From: Ostrinia nubilalis
Taxonomy: Eukaryota; Arthropoda; Insecta; Lepidoptera; Crambidae
Assembly (NCBI RefSeq): GCF_963855985.1
Contig: NC_087107.1
Location: forward strand, 744,001-808,000
Length of the DNA stretch: 64,000 nt
Reading direction: 5' to 3'
In this document: piece after piece, positions 57,068-64,000 of the stretch
Numbering within the stretch: the first letter of the stretch is position 1
How the letters are laid out: every line of letters begins with the position of its first letter
Notes under the pieces: generated by a model
What the model saw: only the letters and a program-made list of their open reading frames with translations
What the model was told of the DNA's origin: nothing
Databases searched by the model: none
Position numbers and translations under genes: made by a program

Positions 57068-59497
57068 AGTTTTTGCGTGAAAGAGTAACAAACATCCAGA
57101 CATCCATACATCCAGACGTCCAAACTTTCGCATTTATAATATTAGTAGGACTATCTAGTTATGTCGTCATTACTTTAATGTTTGTACCTGTGCATACGGT
57201 ACTTATGTTAGGTATTGATTGGACATTAATAGTGTTACACAAACATCATTCTATTTAACTAGAACGGTTTTAATTTATTACTTTTCAAATGAAATGACTA
57301 TAATGGATTATAATCTTTTAAAGTAGTACCTTCATTCTTCAAGTTTTACTGTATCATAAAGGATCTTTTGTTGTGATCATACTGTTTATTATTCCAAATG
57401 TTGAACGAAAAAACGTATCCCGTAGTTCCGCAAATTAACTTTCTTATAAAAACAAAAGATAGAGAGAAGAAGAGTTCGAAGAGATTAACCAAAGTATTTT
57501 TAGCACTTCAATTGTTTCTTTCTTTGGACTTTGGTTTTGCAAAATGCACATCTGTAAGACAAAAATGGGTGATAAAAATTTTCACTTTGGTTCAATGTCT
57601 GTGCATTGCTCTTGCATGTGTAATTTGCTTCTATTTATACTTGGACGATATGACGCTTTCAGTGTGGTATTCGGTCTTCTGCTTGGAATATACTTCTTAC
57701 GTCATGGTTCTGCTCTTCTCCGATTCTGAAAAATCCTTTTATACGCTACAAAAGGAGTTGACTTCTTTTGATTCCATTATCGGCATTGACTCTGATTCCT
57801 ACCATTTGGACATTTTAGTTATTATATCATGTTTGTTTACTCTATTGTTTCGAATCATCTTGGCGGTTTCTTTCTGTGCTCTAAACTCGAATATCTGCAT
57901 TAAAATAACTGTCATTAGAGTTGTCTTTTTCATACCTCTGTTGAGCGTGGATATTGTCCTCATTATATACTTCTTCTCCTTCTATTTTGTTTATCGTCGC
58001 ATGAAAAAATTCACCAATATCGTCAAAAACTCTACAATAAATATTATTTACTGTCAAAAACTTTACATGACTATCGTTGAGGTTACGGAGAAAGTTAAAG
58101 AAACGTTTGACGGCGTGGTAAGTTCATTTTTATATCCAGCATAGACATAATATTTGATGGCAAAGTTGGTACTAAAATAGTGACACAATTTGTTTCGTTT
58201 CAGTTTATTGTGTCCCTACTTTTCAATACATCTGAATACACGGCGTCAGTCTTTTTTACTTTAAAGCAATTATCTTCTGATGGAACATTGGTAAGTAATT
58301 TGTAAGAGTGCACAATTCAAAATATGAATTATAGTTTTCGGTATATTTATTTTATGTTAAATGTTTCAGACTACCAACTTTGGCGGGTATCTTTCGACTA
58401 CCCAGTCGTTGATAGTGATCTTCTCATCAGCATTCTCTGCAGGGCTACTGGCGGCAGAGGTTCAGAAAATTAAATTGATTTTACACGACAAACTTTATTT
58501 GGATAGAGGTATGATTTAATAATTTTATTTGTATGTATTGTCATCATCTTCTTAGGCTAGAATGAACTGATTTTGATAATGTTATTTTCAGATTTTTCTT
58601 ATAAATCATTTTTTTTATCATCATCAATCTCTGTAATCTTGAAAGCTTTAAACTCTTCTTCATAGCGTCATACTGTGGACGCTCATATAAAGTTAAATTA
58701 TGTTTTCTGAAGTTTGTCCATAGTATGAAGCGTCTGTTAAGTATTGTTATTAAGTATCTTTTTTTGATTCCAGATCAGAAGCACGCCAAAGACATCCAGC
58801 GCTTCATCAGCTACATCGAGGCCCGGCCGCTCCGGTTCACAGTCTGCAAGGTCATCCCGCTCGACTGGACGCTGCCCTTCATCGTGTGCAACCTCTGCGT
58901 CACCTACCTTATCGTCTTAGTTCAGTTTACGCACTTGTATTAAAATGTTTGCTGGTTGATGTGGTTGATATTTAATTTATTGATCATTGCTTATGGGAAT
59001 TAAAACAAATAGTGAATTTTTGTATTTAATATTCTGGAACTCCCTAAAAGTACCGTCAGAATCTTTTAGGTATTATTGTCGTAAGCAAGTCATTTTAACA
59101 ATAATAAAACGTATTGGCCAAGGATGATCTTGTCGAAGGAAAGGAACTGCATGATACTACGAGCATAAAGAGTTCTATGATCAACTGAAACCATCTTTAT
59201 TGACCACAATACCACTGTATCCTTTTCAATTTTGCGTAAAATAGTGATTGTGTCCCCAAAAAAAATTTAATTAACTGAATGACTCCTAAGGGATGAATTC
59301 GTAAGAGTTTCAAGCATAAAAATCTCTCTCTTCACTGGCGAAACACTAATCACATGAAATAAAAGAGTGCTATAATCATATACTTACTCCCTCCGAGGCA
59401 CTCCATAAAACTAAACGTATTCTGAGCCCGCCGTAAATTATGTATTCCGAGTATAAAGTCGGGCTCGGATTCGGCTCGCTTTAATGTTCCTGCTCAG
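57068..59497 (+). repeat. Tandem unit 4 (GR-12), 2.4 kb
   Basis: Shortest, simplest unit. Its 3' flank lacks the fragment with atgtttgctggttgatttg plus the aaatcaaatcaaaatg stretch found in the earlier units. Confidence 0.85.
57398..58943 (+). CDS. Gustatory receptor GR-12
   Basis: Intact gene of 371 aa. Exons 57398-58117, 58204-58290, 58370-58508 and 58774-58943; GT/AG, phases 0, 0, 1. The extra exon 1 codon is at a different place from GR-11 (N-S-T-I-N-I-I-Y) and is shared with GR-13. Exon 2 (F-I-V-S-L-L-F-N-T-S-E-Y) is nearer GR-9 than GR-10. Exon 3 starts T-T-N-F-G-G and has S-S-A-F-S-A-G; exon 4 ends C-V-T-Y-L-I-V-L-V-Q-F. It differs most from its sisters in exons 2-4, whereas exon 1 is nearly the same as GR-9. 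Confidence 0.92.
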
Positions 59498-59788
59498 AGT
59501 TTTTGCGTGAAAGAGTAACAAACATCCAGACATCCATACATCCAGACGTCCAAACTTTCGCATTTATAATATTAGTAGGACTATCTATGTCGTCATTACT
59601 TTAATGTTTGTACCTGTGCATACGTAGAGATGGGTAAGTGCTAATAATCCGATTAATAGCAATTGGCTAGTAACGGATTAAAAGCAGTTATTAGCCATTA
59701 ATAGCCAATAATAGCCGATTTCAGATGGTAACCCTGCTATTAATGTTATACTAATGATTAAACATATCCCTTCATAGTTTACAAATTT

Positions 59789-60381
59789 AGCACTTGAAAT
59801 TTGGAAGGGACGTAGCTTAGGTACCGTAGAGGTGCATTAAGAAAGGAATACCCGAAATTCCAACGGGCACGGGAATTAGCGGGAAAATCCTTTTGTATGA
59901 AAAATCTAAACCGCTTAAGTTAGACGCTTGAAATTTGGCATGCAGGTACCTTAGTAAACTTAAAGCTTAGTTACAAGAGGATATTGCAAAATTCCCACGG
60001 AAACGGGAGTTAGCGGGAAAAAAACATTTGTATGAAAAAATCTAAACCACGTAAGATAGACGCTTGAAATTTGGCATGCAGGTACCTTAGTAAAGTCAAA
60101 GCTAAGTTACAAGAGGATATTGCAAAATTCCCATGGGAACGGGAGTTAGCGGGAAAACACACTTGTATAAAAAAATCTAAACCACGTAAGATAGACGCTT
60201 GAAATTTGGCATGCAGGTACCTTAGTAAACTCAAAGCTTAGTTACAAGAGGATATTGCAAAATTCCCACGGGAACGGGAGTTAGCGGGAAAAAACATTTG
60301 TATGAAAAAATCTAAACCGCGTAAGATAGATGTAGGGGCTAAAACGGGATCCACGCGTACGAAATCGCGGGCGGCCGCTAG
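59789..60381 (+). mobile_element. Helitron-like copy 1, 5' truncated
   Basis: Contains about four tandem units of roughly 130 bp (cttgaaatttggcatgcagg, ccgcgtaagatagacg, gggaacgggagttagcggg). Ends with gggatccacgcgtacg, then a GC-rich stem and CTAG (60378-60381). Confidence 0.7.
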
Positions 60382-61044
60382 TCTAAATATATAAAAGGAG
60401 AAACTGACTGACTTAGTGACATATCAACGCACAGCCTAAACGGCTAAACATATGCACTTGAAATTTGGAAGGGACGTAGCTTAGGTACCGTAGAGGTGCA
60501 CTAAGAAAGGAATTCCCGAAATTCCTGCGGGAATGGGAATTAGCGGGAAAATCCTTTGGTATGAAAAATCTAAACCGCTTAAGTTAGACGCTTGAAATGT
60601 GGCATGCAGGTACCTTAGTAAACTTAAAGCTTAATTACAACAGAATATTGCAAAATTCCAACGGGAACGGGAATCAGCGGATAAAAAAAAAATATATGAA
60701 AAAATCTAAACCGCGTAAGATAGACGCTTGAAATTTGGCATGTAGGTACCTTAGTAAACTGAAAGCTTAGTTTCAACAAGGAATTCCCAAAATTCCCACG
60801 GGAACGGGAATTATCGGGAAAATCCTTTTGTATGAAAAATCTAAACCGCCTAAGTTAGACGCTTGAAATTTGGCATGCAGGTACCTTAGTAAACTTAAAG
60901 CTTAGTTACAACAGGATATTGCAAAATTCCCACGGAACGGGAGTTAGCGGGAAAAAACATTTGTATGAAAAAATCTAAACCGCGTAAGATAGATGAAGGG
61001 GGTAAAACGGGATCCACGCGTACGAAGTCGCGGGCGGCCGCTAG
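60382..61044 (+). mobile_element. Helitron-like copy 2
   Basis: Starts TCTAAATATATAAAAGGAG directly after the CTAG of copy 1 and ends CTAG at 61041-61044, followed by T. It has the same internal 130-bp repeats. Non-autonomous. Confidence 0.75.
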
Positions 61045-61203
61045 TACAGTATGAGTCTTGAGAAAGTGCATATATGAAAATAGGCGGAACTACTAAACCT
61101 ATTTTTATCGATAAAAAAAGTCAAAAAATATCTGAGTTTTTATTATTTATTGACATTTTCTGGGTATTTTACGTATTTTTTTAGTATCGCCTGTTATTAA
61201 GCA

Positions 61204-62001
61204 CTAGCGGCCGCCCGCGACTTCGTACGCGTGGATCCCGTTTTACCCCCTTCATCTATCTTACGCGGTTTAGATTTATTCATACAAATGTTTTTTCCCG
61301 CTAACTCCCGTTCCCGTGGGAATTTTGCAATATCCTGTTGTAACTAAGCTTTAAATTTACTAAGATACCTGCATGCCAAATTTCAAGCGTCTAACTTAAG
61401 CGGTTTAGATTTTTCATACAAAAGGATTTTCCCGCTAATTCCCGTTCCCGTGGGAATTTCGGGAATTCCTTGTTGTAACTAAGCTTTCAGTTTACTAAGG
61501 TATCTACATGCCAAATTTCAAGCGTGTAACTTCGGTTTACTTTTTTCATACAAAAGGATTTTCCAGCTAATTCCCAATACCGTGGGAATTTCGGGAATTC
61601 CTTGTTGCAACTAAACTTTGAGTTTACTAATGTACCTACATGCCAAATTTCAAGCGTCTGACTTAAGCGGTTTAGATTTTTCATACAAAAGGATTTTCCC
61701 GCTAATTCCCGTTCCCTTGGGAATATCGGGAATTCCTTGTTGTAACTAAGCTTTAAGTTTACTAATGTACCTACATGCCAAATTTCAAGCGTCTAACTTA
61801 AGCGGTTTAGATTTTTCATACAAAAGGATTTTCCCGCTAATTCCCGTTCCCTTGGGAATTTTGGTAATTCCTTTCTTAGTGCACCTCTACGGTATTTAAG
61901 CTACGTCCCTTCCAAATTTCAAGTGCCTACGTTTAGCCGTTTAGGCTGTGCGTTGATCTGTCACTAAGTCAGTCAGTTTCTCCTTTTATATAATATTTAG
62001 A
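61204..62001 (-). mobile_element. Helitron-like copy 3, inverted
   Basis: On the minus strand starts TCTAAATATTATATAAAAGG after A and ends CTAG before T, exactly the A|TC...CTAG|T insertion pattern of Helitrons. 798 bp, tail to tail with copy 2 across a 159-bp spacer. Confidence 0.78.
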
Positions 62002-62230
62002 TTCTTTTTTAACTACAATGTCGTTTATATAAATTACATTGATGTTTTTTAGTTCTTTTTTGTTTCTTTGAGTAATATTTGATTTTAATATTGATTTGAT
62101 TTTAAAGGTGGAAGAAAAAACGTAAGAAACTATTAATAGCAGGGTTACTAGCCAATGGATGGCTAATAATGGCTATTAATAGATAATAATCAGTTATTAT
62201 CCAAACTAGCTGGCTACAAACCCATCTCTA

Positions 62231-62437
62231 TGCATACGGTACTTATGTTAGGTATTGATTGGACATTAATAGTGTTACACAGACATCATTCTTATTAACG
62301 AGAACGGTTTTAATTTATTACTTTTCAAATGAAATGACTATAATGGATTATAATCTTTTAAAGTAGTACCTTCATTCTTCAAGTTTTACCGTATCATAGA
62401 GGATCGTTTGTTGTGATCATATTGTTTATTATTCCAA
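62231..62437 (+). promoter_or_regulatory. Proximal 5' flank of GR-13
   Basis: Continuation of the conserved family flank after the hAT element. The part upstream of tgcatacg is now 2.6 kb away. Confidence 0.45.
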
Positions 62438-63185
62438 ATGGTGAACGAAATGACGTATCCCGTAGTCCCGCAAATTAACTTTCTTATAAAAACAAAAGAT
62501 AGAGAGAAGAAGAGTTCGAAGAGATTAACCAAAGTATTTTTAGCACTTCAATTGTTCCTTTCTTTGGACTTTGGTTTTGCAAAATGCACATCTGTAAGAC
62601 AAAAATGGGTGATAAAAATTTTCACTTTGGTTCAGTGTCTGTGCATTGCTCTTGCATGTGTAATTTGCTTCTATTTATACTTGGATGATATGACGCTTTC
62701 AGTGTGGTATTCGGTCTTCTGCTTGGAATATACTTCTTACGTCATGGTTCTGCTCTTCTCCGATTCTGAAAAATCCTTTTATACGCTACAAAAAGAGTTG
62801 ACTTCTTTTGATTCCATTATCGGCATTGACTCTGATTCCTACCATGTGGACATTTTAGTTATTATATCATGTTTGTTTACTCTATTGTTTCGAATCATCT
62901 TGGCGGTTTCTTTCTGTGCTCTAAACTCGAATATCTGCATTAAAATACCTGTCATCAGAGTTGTCTTTTTCATACCTCTGTTGTGCGTGGATATTGTCCT
63001 CATTATATACTTCTTCTCCTTCTATTTTGTTTATCGTCGCATGAAAAAATTCACCAATATCGTCAAAAACTCTACAATAAATATTATTTACTGTCAAAAA
63101 CTTTACATGACTATCGTTGAGGTTACGGAGAAAGTTAAAGAAACGTTTGACGGCGTGGTAAGTTCATTTTTATATCCAGCATAGA
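62438..63185 (+). CDS. Gustatory receptor GR-13 (exon 1 only in window)
   Basis: Exon 1 is 62438-63157 (240 codons), intact, ending with the usual GTG|GTAAGTTC donor. It is closest to GR-12 (same N-S-T-I-N-I-I-Y insertion), with its own changes M-V-N-E-M at the start, H-V-D-I-L and I-P-V-I-R. In the sister genes exon 2 follows within about 90 bp (517 bp in GR-9), but here similarity ends at about 63185 and no exon 2, 3 or 4 is found in the remaining 815 bp. Either intron 1 has a large insertion with the other exons beyond the window, or the gene has lost its C-terminal part, which holds the channel pore region in this family. Confidence 0.75.
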
Positions 63186-63633
63186 TGTTACTGTAAAAGC
63201 TCGAACTACGGTTAATCTTAAGATTTAAGTGTAAGTCTTAGGATTTACCGACATGAGTTGGTAAATGTAAGTATTTCTGAAAATACGACGACTTTTTCGA
63301 GCTTTTACCATTCGAATTCAGTATATGCTAGGTTTTACCTCTGTCAGCTGGTAGATGTTGGTTTTAGGAATAAAACAATGAGTAATTCTTAATTACTTAC
63401 TTAGGTACTTTCATCAACTATTAGACAAAACAGGTACATAGTATTATAAAGGTATCATAATATGATAGTAATAAGTACAAACTGATACCAACTTATTTAA
63501 ATTATTTGCAATCATTTATTTTTCTTGTGTTTTGGTGTTCACATTTTTACTGTTTCCTTTTTTTATTCCTTCTGACTCATTACCAACGATGTTGTTTTCG
63601 TAAAAGTGTACAGAACTTTTAATTAGTAAGATT
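63186..63633. repeat. Unassigned sequence with inverted repeat after GR-13 exon 1
   Basis: Begins where paralogy ends. gtaaaagctcga (about 63193) and tcgagcttttac (about 63298) are perfect 12-bp inverted arms, so a small foldback element is likely. Beyond 63320 nothing is recognised. Confidence 0.45.
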
Positions 63634-63685
63634 ATAACAAAAATGATAATAACCATGGAGTCCATGGTATTATCATTTTTGTTAT
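63634..63685. repeat. Near-perfect 25-bp palindrome
   Basis: Arms 63634-63659 and 63661-63685 are reverse complements with a single extra base in the left arm and one central base. The core is ccatggagtccatgg. Confidence 0.85.
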
Positions 63686-63814
63686 TTCATCCATGGCCTG
63701 GACGAAATGTGAAGTGGAAAAAATCGGAATTATAATAACCCAGCATTGATAGTAGCGCATACCTGTAAATATCATATCTAGCCTATCTAGGACACTGAAA
63801 TTTTGTAGCATGCA

Positions 63815-64000
63815 TCCTACTAATATTATAAACGCGAAAGTTTGTGTGGATGTTTGTTACTCTTTTCAAGCAAAAACTACTGAACTGATTTTGATGAAAC
63901 TTTACAGTATTATTGTTTATAACCCAGAATAACATATAGGCTATAATTTATGGCGATCTGTGAGAAATTCAATTTCACGCGGGTGAAACCGGGGGCAAAA
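63815..64000 (+). mobile_element. Small Helitron-like element, cut by window end
   Basis: Starts TCCTACTAATATTATAAACG after A; same family as 47596-47808 in the other orientation. The last bases (cacgcgggtgaaaccggggg) are the GC-rich part before the expected CTAG, which lies just outside. Confidence 0.7.

Larger units (their letters stand above)
59625..62230. mobile_element. hAT-like element, non-autonomous, carrying Helitron copies
   Basis: Ends tagagatgggt (59625) and its complement (to 62230) are flanked by an 8-bp duplication TGCATACG (59617-59624 and 62231-62238), as in hAT elements. Subterminal regions are rich in ctaataatagccattaatag repeats. No transposase is encoded. The middle is filled by three Helitron-like copies. 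Confidence 0.82.
59498..63185 (+). repeat. Tandem unit 5 (GR-13), split by a hAT element
   Basis: Begins like the other units but is interrupted by the element at 59625-62230. Homology to the other units stops just after the exon 1 donor, at about 63185. Confidence 0.8.

Noticed and set aside
60350..60385. Cloning-vector polylinker (BamHI, MluI and NotI sites in a row)
   Set aside because: The sequence is the 3' end of the Helitron-like family, occurs three times in both orientations and ends in CTAG; not vector contamination.

Overview
This is an AT-rich eukaryotic window that looks lepidopteran. It holds a same-strand cluster of 13 gustatory receptor (GR) genes or remnants, here called GR-1 to GR-13, in sequence crowded with transposons. 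The evidence for a moth or butterfly is the GR gene architecture (one exon of about 700 bp, then three short exons of about 87, 139-151 and 170-173 bp, split in phases 0, 0 and 1), together with Helitron-like, RTE-like and other repeats of kinds common in Lepidoptera. The species cannot be told from the sequence.

Layout. 1-5.6 kb: GR-1 (its 5' end lies outside the window), a tRNA-derived SINE, and GR-2, which is decayed. 5.6-10.5 kb: no gene; old repeats including two elements with inverted ends. 10.5-21.4 kb: GR-3, a TTAA-flanked foldback element, GR-4, a Jockey/CR1-like LINE, GR-5 and a second LINE fragment. 21.6-35.8 kb: GR-6, whose exon 1 is split by a mariner-like element (TA duplication) and whose exon 2 is split by an 11.3-kb PIF/Harbinger element (TAA duplication). 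A full-length BEL/Pao retrotransposon sits inside that Harbinger. 35.9-42.6 kb: a second full-length BEL/Pao element just downstream of GR-6. 42.9-47.5 kb: GR-7 (frameshifted) and GR-8 (intact), a tandem pair. 47.6-64 kb: five closely similar GR copies, GR-9 to GR-13, in tandem units of 2.4-3.4 kb. A hAT-like element carrying three Helitron-like copies lies before GR-13. GR-13 shows only exon 1 before the window ends.

The receptors form two groups by their C-terminal signature. GR-1, GR-2 and GR-9 to GR-12 keep the canonical T-Y-x5-Q-F form. GR-3 and GR-5 to GR-8 have a (S/T)-Y-Q-x4-Q-I variant, and GR-4 is intermediate (S-Y-Q-x4-Q-F). Such receptors are seven-transmembrane, ligand-gated cation channels in taste neurons; expanded lepidopteran GR clusters are usually assigned to bitter or plant-compound detection. 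Ligands cannot be inferred here. The region reads as a birth-and-death gene family: recent tandem copies and gene-conversion-like mosaics beside at least three broken genes, two of them split by identifiable transposons with exact target-site duplications.
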